Positions 1-9,211 of a DNA stretch of 64,000 nt are shown here, piece by piece. Position 1 is the stretch's first letter. Every line of letters starts with the position of its first letter. A program made the position numbers and the translations under genes. The DNA is from Sphingobacterium sp. (GTDB lineage Bacteria; Bacteroidota; Bacteroidia; Sphingobacteriales; Sphingobacteriaceae). The stretch spans positions 62,001-126,000 of the forward strand of contig JAITLV010000121.1 in the NCBI GenBank assembly GCA_031277685.1. The letters run 5' to 3'. Below the pieces are notes generated by a model. That model searched no databases and was not told where the DNA came from. It saw nothing but the letters and a program-made list of their open reading frames with translations.

Positions 1-609
1 CTTTCTATCAACTTTACGAAAGTCACGCGCCTGTTCCGTCCATAGAAAAGGGTAAAATGAAAATACTTGATTACCGTCTAATTTCTGTACATCTTCTGCC
101 CATTCCTTCCATTTGAATGTTTCATAAAATTGACGGATGTCGCCTTTGAGTGTCCAATAAATAAAATCAGAATAACCGCATTCTAAGCTCTCCCATTGCA
201 ACGTATCCTGGGCAAAATAATAGACCTGCCCGATAGCATCCCCCAAAGTTCCAGCATTAATAGCATAATAGCCGCCCAAAACATCATCTGCAATAAGCAA
301 AAATCCACCTTTCTCTCCTTCTTTGTCAAAACTTTTCCCCTTGTTCCATTCCATAATACCCCGATTCAACTTAACTGAGCCTGACCCCAAAATCCGTAGC
401 CATCCACCATCGATCAATATCCCTCCCGTTTGATGTATAATAGCACCCATCGGAGATTTCGTTGTGATTTGAGCTCTTAGGAGCTCTTCATCTGCACGTT
501 TGGGGTTTCGGGGTAACACCTCGTACCTGTTACTCGCTCCTTTCATCCATTCTTCGACTAGATTCCACCCTGAATCTGTCGGATTAATCAACTCATTTAG
601 ACTCTTCAT
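1..609 (-). CDS. DUF2625 family protein, 3' part cut by window edge
   Basis: An open frame reads leftward from an ATG at 609 through base 1 without a stop, giving 203 residues of a truncated protein. The start (MKSLNELINPTDSGW), the run GAIIHQTGGILIDGGWLRIL, and FIYWTLKGDIRQFYETFKWKEW are what I recognise as the DUF2625 family, a cytosolic family of unknown function whose members are usually a little over 200 residues, so only a short C-terminal piece should be missing. No signal peptide or membrane segment is visible. The family assignment is from memory of its sequence pattern; no reaction can be given. Confidence 0.8.
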   Translation of the reverse strand, partial: MKSLNELINPTDSGWNLVEEWMKGASNRYEVLPRNPKRADEELLRAQITTKSPMGAIIHQTGGILIDGGWLRILGSGSVKLNRGIMEWNKGKSFDKEGEKGGFLLIADDVLGGYYAINAGTLGDAIGQVYYFAQDTLQWESLECGYSDFIYWTLKGDIRQFYETFKWKEWAEDVQKLDGNQVFSFYPFLWTEQARDFRKVDRK

Positions 610-821
610 TCCTACGCTTTATATTCAAAACAGACCGTCACGTCCCTTCCTTTTTTAACTATTGAAAAAAATAAACCATCTGTCTCGATTTGCCGAAATT
701 ACCATAATTCTTCCGGTCATCCAAATCACATAAGTTCGTTAAACAAAATTCAAAATAGCTCTTGCCCCACTTTGCCGACAAAACATATAAACCTTGATGC
801 AATTTTCATTAAATTTAAACC

Positions 822-1358
822 ATGCAACATGAATTAGAAAAACTTCGATACCCCATAGGCCGCTTCGCTGTGCCAGATATTATTGATAAGCAATTATTGA
901 GCGATTGGATTAAAACAATAGCAGATTTTCCCATCCGACTAAAATCTGAAGTCAGTGACCTGACGGATATTGCCCTGGAGAAACGTTACCGTCCCGATGG
1001 CTGGACGATCAGACAAGTCGTACATCACTGTGCTGATAGCCATATGAATAGTTTTGTCCGCTTCAAATTAGCACTGACTGAAGATGATCCAACCATAAAG
1101 CTCTATGAAGAAAACCTATGGGCAGAACTTCCGGAGGCAAAACATAATCCAATAGACAGTTCACTAAAATTACTTGAAGGCCTACACCAACGCTGGGAGA
1201 TCCTTTTAAAAAGCCTAAGTGACGAACAACTTGAACGGGCATTTATTCATCCTGTCACTAAACGATACATTTCACTTAAAGTAAATATTGGTCTATATGC
1301 ATGGCACTGCAATCATCATTTGATGCACATCGTCAATGCAAAAAATAGATCAGTATAA
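822..1358 (+). CDS. DinB/YfiT-type metal-dependent transferase or hydrolase
   Basis: This 178-residue protein has the length and pattern of the YfiT/BstA branch of the DinB four-helix superfamily, whose Bacillus members are bacillithiol S-transferases or putative metal-dependent hydrolases. The likely metal triad is His68 in WTIRQVVHHCADSH and His165/His169 in the C-terminal HHLMH motif; the spacing is close to that of B. subtilis YfiT (His67, His160, His164). It is cytosolic with no signal peptide. It stands alone: the neighbours on both sides are on the other strand. The true thiol cofactor in this organism is unknown, so the substrate is left open. Confidence 0.85.
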   Translation: MQHELEKLRYPIGRFAVPDIIDKQLLSDWIKTIADFPIRLKSEVSDLTDIALEKRYRPDGWTIRQVVHHCADSHMNSFVRFKLALTEDDPTIKLYEENLWAELPEAKHNPIDSSLKLLEGLHQRWEILLKSLSDEQLERAFIHPVTKRYISLKVNIGLYAWHCNHHLMHIVNAKNRSV

Positions 1359-1431
1359 GAGCGTGCATTTCTTTTCAGGGGCATTATTCACCAAAGGATT
1401 GATCTATGCTCCTGAAAATAACTAGCTGAAG

Positions 1432-1656
1432 CTACAAGGATAGTAACCACATCATAATGATGAAAGCACCCAAGGTAAGCCCTACGATGCCCGCAATAAA
1501 AAATATACGAAGGTAAAAACCAAAAGTTCTCGTCTTTTTCTGGATGATATGAATAATCCCTAGAATAAGGGAATAACTTAACCCTACTCCCAAAAAAACA
1601 ATAAAGGCTAGGTCAACAACCAAACCGGAAAAATCTAAATTTGCGGAAGACAGCAT
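1432..1656 (-). CDS. small two-pass membrane protein
   Basis: A 74-residue protein with two hydrophobic stretches (about residues 10-36 and 48-72) separated by a basic loop (IIQKKTRTFGFY). I do not recognise a family. It lies 8 bases after the stop of the 858-residue WG/Sel1 protein, and that gene follows its paralogue by the same 8-base gap, so the three form one likely operon. Its membrane location next to two large soluble repeat proteins suggests, as inference only, an anchor or partner. Small size keeps confidence moderate, but the operon-like spacing supports it as a real gene. Confidence 0.6.
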   Translation of the reverse strand: MLSSANLDFSGLVVDLAFIVFLGVGLSYSLILGIIHIIQKKTRTFGFYLRIFFIAGIVGLTLGAFIIMMWLLSL

Positions 1657-1664
1657 CGTCGTGG

Positions 1665-4241
1665 TTATTTTTTCTTTTTAAATAGTTTACTAAAAAAGGA
1701 CGAATGATTACTCCCTTCAGATTCGTTCTTAGCATTTGTACTGTTAATTTTCTCATCACTTTCCCAGCGCAATAAACTAGGCTCAATACCCAACTCATGC
1801 GCTCGTGCGAACTTCGACCAGAAAGCATGCTTTTCCCGATTCAAATAATCAGCATCATTTTTATAGTAATCCAACAAAATTTCTGTTGCTGATTCATAAA
1901 CCCCATAGTCATTTGCCCGTTCAAAATAATGGATTGCTTTCTTACTGTCTTTTTTAAATTTAAGTCCAGCATGATACATCAGGCCATAATAGATATTGGA
2001 ATAGCTATCAGCTTTATCTTTCTTCAAATAAACAAGTAGCCGATCATAATCTGCTAAGCTATAATAGATCGAAGCAATCTTACTATTACTTTCAACTAGC
2101 TTTATTTCTGCTTTTTTGTAATAATTCAAAGCTTTCTCCAAGTCTTCGTCAACATAAGTTCCACTAAAATAGAAGTATCCAAGGTTAGCTAATGCATATC
2201 CATTGCCGAGATCAGCACCTTTGCTATAGGCCTCAAATGCTTTTTTTAGATCCCGTTTATACCCTATTCCATACTGGTAGAGGTAGCCTATCGCATTCCA
2301 GGCAGCCGAGTAATCTTTTTCAGCAGATCGCTCATAGTTCTCAATTCCTTTTTTCAGATCGAGGAAACGATTCTCTTCACTATCGGTATCCGTGTAGATA
2401 TTACCCAATTCATACATACTGCTTTCATTGTCCTGATTGGCGGAAAATGTAAAGTAACGGATCGCATTCACCAAATCGCCCTTCCGATAGCGCTCCAGAG
2501 CCATATGATATAGTGCAACTGGATCATATATAGATTCAAAATCTACTCCTCGATCTGATTTCCATGCTGTAAAAAAACGATCAAGAACCTCGAATTCTTT
2601 TCCTTTCAGCTTCCCCAACGCATTGATAAAATACCCATATTGATCTTGCGGTACTTCTTCCATCCCCTCATATCCTTTACTAAAAAGCTGCGTTCCGCGC
2701 AACAACATCAATTCCTGATAATGCCGTACACTACCACAAATAAAATCGAAGGATTCACTCAATTCCCTCCGATCCGTATCATAGTAATAATAGCTGTCAG
2801 TCTGATCCTGTAGGATAAAATAATCCATCAGTGCATGGTTGATTGTAATATAGCGAGCCGAAAGCGGGAGCAGCCAGCTTTTCGTCTCGCTATGGTAAAT
2901 CCCTTTTTCGCCATCCGTCTGGATGATATAGCAATTATAGGCACCATTACCAAAGTCTGTACCACCCTGTATCGATTTAATGTTGACATCTTCCAGAAGA
3001 AAATGCTGACTAGCCAGATCATACAGAAAATAGTTATTGTCGGCAAGGTAGTATAATGCATTTAACCCATTGCTTGCATTAAGGATCGCAGCATCTTTTA
3101 TCAGAAATGTACCATCTGGCTTATGGACTGATTTCCTTTTTTTATTGTTCAAATTGACAGCGTAAAAATCAAACAATAATTCGTTTAATACCCCTTCAGG
3201 ATACTCTCCTAAAAGGATCCCATGGTTGGAATAATACTTCCGTCGTTTGCCACCAGGCAATTTTTGATAAATAAAACCACTGTAGTCGATTTCAAAAGGC
3301 TCATCGGATCCCGTCTTGTTTAAATGTTGCCCCCTTACCTCAATAATATAATATTTCCCTTCTTGTATTCCCTGATAATACCCATAGGCAAAATCCGCCA
3401 TAACATCATAATCCAAAGGAATAATCAGGGTTCCATTTTCCACATCTACCAAGCCATGTTTACCCTGCAAGCTGACTTTTCCTACAGTCGTGCCACGTCC
3501 GGTTTGTACAGGCTCTGCGGATTCATAGACACAAGAGATTGTCTCTTCACCCTTTCGATTTAGATAGCCATATAACCCATCTTTCACTATAACAGCAAAT
3601 CCCAGATAGTCAAAATCCCCAATAGCTTCGTAACACGGTTCAACTTTCACTTCGTCCTTTGCATTGCGTATTCCCCAAAGCCCATTTTCTTCAAAAAATT
3701 GGTTATCCAGGCTATCGATCGCCTCGCTATTCCACCAATTCAATCCGTAATTGCTCCATTCCGCTTCCAACATGGCTAGAAAGGAATCATTGCCCGAACG
3801 GCTTAAAACCGGATCAAGTTCAGATAACGACTGTTGTTCTATAGCTTTTTCGTAATAGAAATTCTTCTCATAAATTTCGGACACAAAGTCCTTGGCCTGT
3901 TGATTATGTTTAAGCTCAGACATATTAAAAACATCGCTCGCATTAATCTGGAAGCATGCAAATGGAAGTCCGTTCAAAAAATCGAACATCTTCTCAATGG
4001 CCGACATTGCATCGGAATTGGAGCTTAAGTTGTATTCATGAATAAGTAGATCGTAGAATTTCCGCAATTTTAGGATACCTGCTTCCTTGGCCGTATAAAC
4101 TAAACCGCCCCTGTTTTTCGCATCTGCAGCAAACAATGGGAGCAGCAAATCTGGAAGCATATAGTTCCATTCCCCTAAATAAGGGTGAAAATAATCCTGG
4201 TCTTTCCTATCTGTATTATAAATATAAATTCGATGTGCCAT
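1665..4241 (-). CDS. WG-repeat and Sel1/TPR-like repeat protein (copy 2)
   Basis: This 858-residue protein has three parts. Residues 1 to about 180 form an unassigned head (MAHRIYIYN, then YLGEWNYMLPDLLLPLF). From about 185 to 300 there are WG/KWG-type units (GLWGIRNAKDEVKVEP, GLYGYLNRKGEETISC, KHGLVDVENGTLIIP). From about 580 to 800 there are Sel1/TPR-like helical repeats (YELGNIYTD, AWNAIGYLYQYGIG, ALANLGYFYFSG, IYYGLMYHAG). The C-terminus ends in a lysine cluster. No signal peptide is seen, so it is probably cytosolic. It is a tandem paralogue of the upstream gene, with a conserved head and the same repeat order. Such repeats usually mediate protein contacts; the specific function is unknown. 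Confidence 0.8.
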   Translation of the reverse strand: MAHRIYIYNTDRKDQDYFHPYLGEWNYMLPDLLLPLFAADAKNRGGLVYTAKEAGILKLRKFYDLLIHEYNLSSNSDAMSAIEKMFDFLNGLPFACFQINASDVFNMSELKHNQQAKDFVSEIYEKNFYYEKAIEQQSLSELDPVLSRSGNDSFLAMLEAEWSNYGLNWWNSEAIDSLDNQFFEENGLWGIRNAKDEVKVEPCYEAIGDFDYLGFAVIVKDGLYGYLNRKGEETISCVYESAEPVQTGRGTTVGKVSLQGKHGLVDVENGTLIIPLDYDVMADFAYGYYQGIQEGKYYIIEVRGQHLNKTGSDEPFEIDYSGFIYQKLPGGKRRKYYSNHGILLGEYPEGVLNELLFDFYAVNLNNKKRKSVHKPDGTFLIKDAAILNASNGLNALYYLADNNYFLYDLASQHFLLEDVNIKSIQGGTDFGNGAYNCYIIQTDGEKGIYHSETKSWLLPLSARYITINHALMDYFILQDQTDSYYYYDTDRRELSESFDFICGSVRHYQELMLLRGTQLFSKGYEGMEEVPQDQYGYFINALGKLKGKEFEVLDRFFTAWKSDRGVDFESIYDPVALYHMALERYRKGDLVNAIRYFTFSANQDNESSMYELGNIYTDTDSEENRFLDLKKGIENYERSAEKDYSAAWNAIGYLYQYGIGYKRDLKKAFEAYSKGADLGNGYALANLGYFYFSGTYVDEDLEKALNYYKKAEIKLVESNSKIASIYYSLADYDRLLVYLKKDKADSYSNIYYGLMYHAGLKFKKDSKKAIHYFERANDYGVYESATEILLDYYKNDADYLNREKHAFWSKFARAHELGIEPSLLRWESDEKINSTNAKNESEGSNHSSFFSKLFKKKK

Positions 4242-4249
4242 ATTCTTTT

Positions 4250-6730
4250 CTATTCTTCAATAGTTATTGCATTGTTTTTGGCAAAATCCAGCCAGGTGGC
4301 ATATTTATCCGCATCTTTAAATTCTCCGGTTTTGTAATAATGCAAAAGACGATTTACCGCATACGCATAGACAGCATTTTCATTTGCTTGTTCGTAGTAG
4401 CGTAAGGCTTTTCCGATATGCTGTTTTACACCCCAGCCTTCTTCATACAGAATCCCATAATAGATTGCCGCATATTGTCCATCATTGTCCTTTTTTAAAT
4501 AACGCAACAAATTAGCATAGTCTTTCTGTTGATAATAAATTTCCGCCACTTGGGCATCGTTTGTGATACCATCTTTTTCAGCTTGTTTATAATAATACAG
4601 CGCTTGAAGATAATCCTGTTCCAGGTGTTCACCGTTATAATACCAATTGGCAATATTGCTCATGGCCTGTGCTTCCCCCAATGCCGCTGCTTGTTGATAA
4701 GATTGCAGTGCTTTAGAAATATCAAGTGGTACACCAAAACCAGTGGCATAAATAAAGCCCAAATTTGTATAAGCCTGGGCATGGTTTTGCGCAATGGCCT
4801 GTTCATAGAGCCCGATGGCCTTAGGAATGTCCAGAAAGGCCTCATGGTCTGTGTCGCTATGGATATTCCCAAGCAAATACTGACAGTCTGCACTCCCTCG
4901 GTCCGCGCCTATAGTCAATAAAGCGATCGCTTCTGTCATCTTACCATCCCTATTTAGCTTCCTCGCTTTTTCATACAGCGTCTCGTTATCGAAATAGGAT
5001 TCATACCCTGTACCTTTTCGTTTTGTCCACGCCTGATAGAATTGCACAAAATAACGTTGGTCGGCTCCCTGCAGATTATATCTATCGGCATACAAACGGC
5101 CAAATTCAGTTTCGGAGATTTCAACAATATTTCGTTTCAGATCAAGATAAAATAGCTTCTCCCCTTTAAATAAAAGCAATAATTCCCCTTCGTCACCCTC
5201 AGGGTGTGGGTCATGGATCGGCGCACTGACATAATCATAAACCGTACTATAGTTGTTTACTTTTGTATCAAAATAACGTATTCCTCCAGGCTCCTGAATC
5301 CGCATAAAGTCCAAATAGCAGTATTCGATTTTCTGGTAAGCTGCAGCAGGTTCGAGCAGCCATTGACCACGATGAGCATCATATATCCCTTGACAGTCCG
5401 CACAGATAACGACAAAGACGTCTTTTCGGTAATTTTTGATACTATCGACCAAAATTTTGTCAATATGGTGGTCGGTTAGACGATATAAATCATGTGCCAA
5501 CGAGTAGATATACCATTGCTTATTTTTGAGGTAAGCCATACTACGATAATCATCCAGCACGATGATACGATCAATTTCTTCGTCAAGTACCGTACCTTCA
5601 GGTCTAATGATCGAAATTTTTCGTTGCAATTTATTGGGTTTGATCCAGAAGTAGCCGTTGGGAAGAGCTTGTAAGCTATCTTCAAGAAAACTTCCAAAAT
5701 AGCTGCCATCCAAACAAAAGTATTTTCGTTTCATTGTACCTCTTTGACGGCAGTAAAAAAGTTTACTACTGTAATCATAGGCAAAAGGTTCAGCCGATGG
5801 TTCGGCAATAAGCGATGTTCCATCAGCAGTAAATAGAAAATAATCGTCCCCCTGCTTCGCATTTAAAAAATTCCGGGCAAACCAATCCAGTTCATCATAG
5901 ATTGCTGGCAGTACAAGTTGTTTAGTCCCTATATTCAATACAGCACGCTTACCTTCTATCTCAATTTCCGCATAGTTAGCGGCATCTATGATACGCGCAT
6001 CAAATGCTTCAACATACTGACAGCTTATGATTTCATTCCCCTGGTCATTGATGTAACCAAATAAGTGATCCCTTTCGACAAGAGCAATACCAGCTTCATT
6101 GAATTCGAATATTTCGTCATAATTTGCAGCCAGCAGGATATTCCCATGTGCGTCCTTTAATCCTTGTTTCCCATGTTTCTCGTAAACCTTGGGTTGCTCT
6201 TTCTCAAAAACATAGTCTTCCCAGACTCCCAAACCGTAATTTATCCATTCTGTCTCGAGCATTTCCAGAAAAGTTTCGTAGCCAGAACGTCTCAAGACCT
6301 CCTGCAATGGATCTAGACTTTGCTGCTCAAATGCTTGTTGGTAGCAGCCCCCTATATTCCTTATTTCATCAACCCAATCACTCGCCTGCTCCGCATGTTT
6401 CTCTAGACTCATATTGAAGACATCACGTCCATCAATCTGAAAGCTGTCGAATGGCAAGTTCTCCAAAAATGCAAACATTTTATTGACAGGTTCATTAAAG
6501 TTCCTTTTGTAATGCAATTGGTAAACACTCGCCAATAGGGTATAAAAATCGCGCAACCTAGCAATCCCATCTTCCCTATTAGCATAAAGCTGTGTACCTC
6601 TTGACCGGATAGTACTAGAAAATAAGGGAAGCATTAAAGGTGGAATTTCATAGTTCCACTCGGCCAGATATGCTTCAAACGTTTCTTTTGTCTTGGAATT
6701 GACATTATAGATATAAATGCGATGCGCCAT
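4250..6730 (-). CDS. WG-repeat and Sel1/TPR-like repeat protein (copy 1)
   Basis: An 826-residue paralogue of the next gene downstream, with the same layout: head beginning MAHRIYIYNVNSKTKETFEAYLAEWNYEIPPL, WG-type units (KQGLKDAHGNILLAANYDEI, LFGYINDQGNEIISCQY), and C-terminal Sel1/TPR-like repeats from about residue 590 (YLLGNIHSDTD, AYTNLGFIYATGFGVPLD, AMSNIANWYYNGEHLEQD, IYYGILYEEGWGVKQ). It is the first gene of the three-gene unit, with about 186 bases of non-coding DNA upstream. It lacks the lysine-rich tail of copy 2. No catalytic motif is visible. The paralogy is plain in the sequence; the role is not known. Confidence 0.8.
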   Translation of the reverse strand: MAHRIYIYNVNSKTKETFEAYLAEWNYEIPPLMLPLFSSTIRSRGTQLYANREDGIARLRDFYTLLASVYQLHYKRNFNEPVNKMFAFLENLPFDSFQIDGRDVFNMSLEKHAEQASDWVDEIRNIGGCYQQAFEQQSLDPLQEVLRRSGYETFLEMLETEWINYGLGVWEDYVFEKEQPKVYEKHGKQGLKDAHGNILLAANYDEIFEFNEAGIALVERDHLFGYINDQGNEIISCQYVEAFDARIIDAANYAEIEIEGKRAVLNIGTKQLVLPAIYDELDWFARNFLNAKQGDDYFLFTADGTSLIAEPSAEPFAYDYSSKLFYCRQRGTMKRKYFCLDGSYFGSFLEDSLQALPNGYFWIKPNKLQRKISIIRPEGTVLDEEIDRIIVLDDYRSMAYLKNKQWYIYSLAHDLYRLTDHHIDKILVDSIKNYRKDVFVVICADCQGIYDAHRGQWLLEPAAAYQKIEYCYLDFMRIQEPGGIRYFDTKVNNYSTVYDYVSAPIHDPHPEGDEGELLLLFKGEKLFYLDLKRNIVEISETEFGRLYADRYNLQGADQRYFVQFYQAWTKRKGTGYESYFDNETLYEKARKLNRDGKMTEAIALLTIGADRGSADCQYLLGNIHSDTDHEAFLDIPKAIGLYEQAIAQNHAQAYTNLGFIYATGFGVPLDISKALQSYQQAAALGEAQAMSNIANWYYNGEHLEQDYLQALYYYKQAEKDGITNDAQVAEIYYQQKDYANLLRYLKKDNDGQYAAIYYGILYEEGWGVKQHIGKALRYYEQANENAVYAYAVNRLLHYYKTGEFKDADKYATWLDFAKNNAITIEE

Positions 6731-6916
6731 TAATTTCCTATGCTAAGATCTTAAAACTCGTATTTACACAACTCATTGAAACAGTAAATACGATACTACG
6801 GCAGTAAAAATACAGCAATTCTTAAATAAACCACTTCGCTGAAAACAGGGATTTTTTCTCTTGCAGGATTTTACACAAAAACAATCAAATTATTAAATAG
6901 CCTTCACATCGGTGTC

Positions 6917-7732
6917 CTAATTTTCCGAAATAATAGCTACCCTATAAAACGCAGCACGTTTGTCGTCAGGTGCTCCGTAGAAAAAATTCCGGAAATATAA
7001 CTGCTGATCATCTTTCCAAAAAATCTCCTTTAGGGTGCATAATTCAAAATTATCCACCCAGTCTAAAGGAATCTGTGCATAGGTCAGATAATTCCCATTT
7101 TCTTCCTTTTGCAAAAAATAGCTGGAACATTCTTGTCCGTTAAACATCCCATTCAACCTATATTTCTTATGCTTAGAGAAATAGACGTAGTCTAAATTGC
7201 CTATCTCTTCAATATGCCATTTGCCCTGGCGCAAATCGAGTGCTTGATCCGTCGTATGCCCCCCTTCCAATAGCAAAATCTCTTCGGATGGAAAATATTT
7301 AACAAATACATTCTCAAGGAGATCAATTGTACCGTCTGTTTTTCCGGCCTCTACTACTCGGCCATCATTGAATTTTACCTGAGCAAGTGAATTCCCCACC
7401 ACTAAAGTATCGATTTCCATTGGTTTATCAGGAGAATAGCCTGCAAATTTGACTCTTCCCTGTAATAGCTTCTTCACTACATTTATATCACTGATGGAAG
7501 CAATGGTATCCCTATGGTAGTCAGCTTGTTCTTTTCCCTTAAAAAAACTGATGGAATCTATCTTATATATCCTAATCATTTTGTCCTGAAAGACAAGTGA
7601 ATCAGTCGTTGGATTTTCCTTTGGGTTCACTTCCTTTGCCGGCACGGCTTCGGTTCTTTTCGCCTGATTTTGCTGACATGCTGTGCATAGCCACAAAACC
7701 AGCGTAAAGCCATAAAAATACACTTTATTCAT
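6917..7732 (-). CDS. predicted lipoprotein of unknown function
   Basis: I place the start at 7732 rather than at the longest ATG (7783), because the shorter form begins MNKVYFYGFTLVLWLCTAC, a textbook lipoprotein signal with the lipidated Cys at residue 19. The mature part is polar and about 250 residues long, with alternating hydrophobic strands (AQVKFNDGRVVEAGK, KWHIEEIGNLDYVYF), suggesting a beta-rich periplasmic or outer-membrane-anchored protein. It is divergent from the next lipoprotein gene. I do not recognise a family. Confidence 0.7.
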   Translation of the reverse strand: MNKVYFYGFTLVLWLCTACQQNQAKRTEAVPAKEVNPKENPTTDSLVFQDKMIRIYKIDSISFFKGKEQADYHRDTIASISDINVVKKLLQGRVKFAGYSPDKPMEIDTLVVGNSLAQVKFNDGRVVEAGKTDGTIDLLENVFVKYFPSEEILLLEGGHTTDQALDLRQGKWHIEEIGNLDYVYFSKHKKYRLNGMFNGQECSSYFLQKEENGNYLTYAQIPLDWVDNFELCTLKEIFWKDDQQLYFRNFFYGAPDDKRAAFYRVAIISEN

Positions 7733-7891
7733 AAATAATTCATCATTGAGATATTTCGATCTAATATAGTATTTCACGCGCAACTATTGATGAAAACTTA
7801 ATCCAATAGCGGAGGTAATCAATATTTGCCGATCAGCCTTCAATAGTTAAGTGTATATTAGATCATTTATATTTAATAGATCCTTATCAGC

Positions 7892-8437
7892 ATGAAATTA
7901 TATCCAACAGTGCTAATGCTCGTACTCTCCCTGTCTGTGGTTAGCTGTCATCAGGAAAAGAAAGACGTAAAAGGTAAAACAGATTACGCAGATACAATGA
8001 TGACAAAAACAAAACCTGAATTGGCAGCTATAGATTCCTTAAAACATTTTCACACTCTTTACCCCATTGACATATTAAAACCTGAAAGTAAGGATGTCTT
8101 TAAAAAGTATGGTATTGAATTCTCGGGCATCTGTTATAACTGTGACCTAGCAGAACTTAAGATCACAAAAGATCTGATTCAGTTCGTGAATGTATGCGAT
8201 TCAAATGAAGTTTATCAAGTCAAGAAATTCAATTATGCCGTCAACGACTCTATCCTCCATGTAAAAACGGAACATAATGAGTTTATTTTTCAGAAGGTTG
8301 AGAAGGAACCGGTGTTTGAATTAAAAATCACAGGTGAACCATTTATCCTGAAAAACAAAAGAATAGCTAAATTTTACACACAGAAAGCATTAATTGAGCA
8401 ATTTGAAGTGCATGACTGTGGCGACTTTCAGGGATAA
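7892..8437 (+). CDS. predicted small lipoprotein of unknown function
   Basis: A 181-residue protein starting MKLYPTVLMLVLSLSVVSC, a lipoprotein signal with the acylated Cys at residue 19. The mature region has a Cys pair (GICYNCDLAELKI) and another Cys in FVNVCDS, and looks beta-rich. It is divergent from the lipoprotein at 6917-7732 and convergent with nrtR, with a strong stem-loop between them. No family recognised. The Cys residues could bind a ligand or form disulphides, but this is only inference. Confidence 0.65.
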   Translation: MKLYPTVLMLVLSLSVVSCHQEKKDVKGKTDYADTMMTKTKPELAAIDSLKHFHTLYPIDILKPESKDVFKKYGIEFSGICYNCDLAELKITKDLIQFVNVCDSNEVYQVKKFNYAVNDSILHVKTEHNEFIFQKVEKEPVFELKITGEPFILKNKRIAKFYTQKALIEQFEVHDCGDFQG

Positions 8438-8458
8438 TATTTTATTAGAGGAATTCAA

Positions 8459-8489
8459 ATCCCCCAAAATCATGCTGAATTTGGGGGAT
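8459..8489. terminator. stem-loop between convergent genes
   Basis: A perfect 10-bp stem (ATCCCCCAAA at 8459-8468 pairing with TTTGGGGGAT at 8480-8489) around an 11-base loop lies 21 bases after the lipoprotein stop and 13 bases before the end of nrtR. The T-tract is short on both strands, so it may work in both directions but with modest strength. Confidence 0.6.
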
Positions 8490-8502
8490 ATAGCTATACC
8501 TA

Positions 8503-9210
8503 TCAGATTTCGAAATAAAATCCTGCTTCCTTCAGTTCGTCGTATTTCATCCTATCAAAACTATATATCTTTGCCGAACGGGCATGTCGATCCTTTTGCA
8601 TACCGCTATGGTCAATCAACAACCCCATACTTAGTATCTTTTTACGAAAATTCCCACGATCAATTGTACGTTGAAGGATCGTTTCGTACAAATTGTGTAG
8701 TTCAGGTAAAGTAAACTTCGTGGGTAGTAATTCAAATCCAATGGGTTGATAGCGGATTTTCCCCTTTAGGCGCTCGATCGCAACGGACAGTATCTGTTGA
8801 TGATCAAATGCCAAAAGCGGCACCTCTTCCATGTCAAACCATTTCACCGCATCGATGTCAAGTCCAGCTTCTAAGGTATATGCTGTCGGTTTAACCAAAG
8901 CATAATAAGCAATGCTAATAACTCGACCACGAGGATCACGATTTAAGTCAGAGAATGTATAAAGCTGTTCAAGAAAGATATCGCAAAGTCCAGCTTCTTC
9001 CGACAATTTACGTAACGCACATGCATCCGCAGTTTCCTGTTCTTGGATAAAGCCACCGGGAAATGCCCATTTTCCTAAAAAGGGTTCGATCGCGCGTTTC
9101 GTCAACAGGATCTTAAGTTGATTTTTATCAAATCCAAAGATGACACAATCAACCGTCACTGCGGGTCTCGGGTATTCGTAAGTATATTTTTTGGAAGAAT
9201 GGCCCATCAT
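8503..9210 (-). CDS. nrtR: NrtR-type Nudix transcriptional regulator of NAD metabolism
   Basis: The 235-residue protein has an N-terminal Nudix domain (about 15-150) and a C-terminal winged-helix part (about 155-235). The Nudix box keeps Gly53, Glu59, Arg67, Glu71, Glu72 and Gly74, but the first Glu of the REUXEE core is Lys68. Loss of catalytic residues is usual in NrtR, which binds ADP-ribose-type effectors instead of hydrolysing them and represses NAD genes. It starts one base after the stop of the nicotinamidase-like gene, so they are co-transcribed. The related Nudix regulator AraR of Bacteroidota controls arabinose genes, but the NAD context favours NrtR. Its likely targets are the palindromes at 13353 and 13408. 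Confidence 0.88.
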   Translation of the reverse strand: MMGHSSKKYTYEYPRPAVTVDCVIFGFDKNQLKILLTKRAIEPFLGKWAFPGGFIQEQETADACALRKLSEEAGLCDIFLEQLYTFSDLNRDPRGRVISIAYYALVKPTAYTLEAGLDIDAVKWFDMEEVPLLAFDHQQILSVAIERLKGKIRYQPIGFELLPTKFTLPELHNLYETILQRTIDRGNFRKKILSMGLLIDHSGMQKDRHARSAKIYSFDRMKYDELKEAGFYFEI

Positions 9211-9211
9211 A

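Noticed and set aside
2192..2452. Plus-strand open frame of 86 codons
   Set aside because: It is a shadow of the WG/Sel1 gene on the other strand, whose repeat structure is clear; no family pattern in this frame.
4529..4921. Plus-strand open frame of 130 codons
   Set aside because: Antisense to the Sel1 repeats of the 826-residue protein; composition is that of a reversed coding strand.
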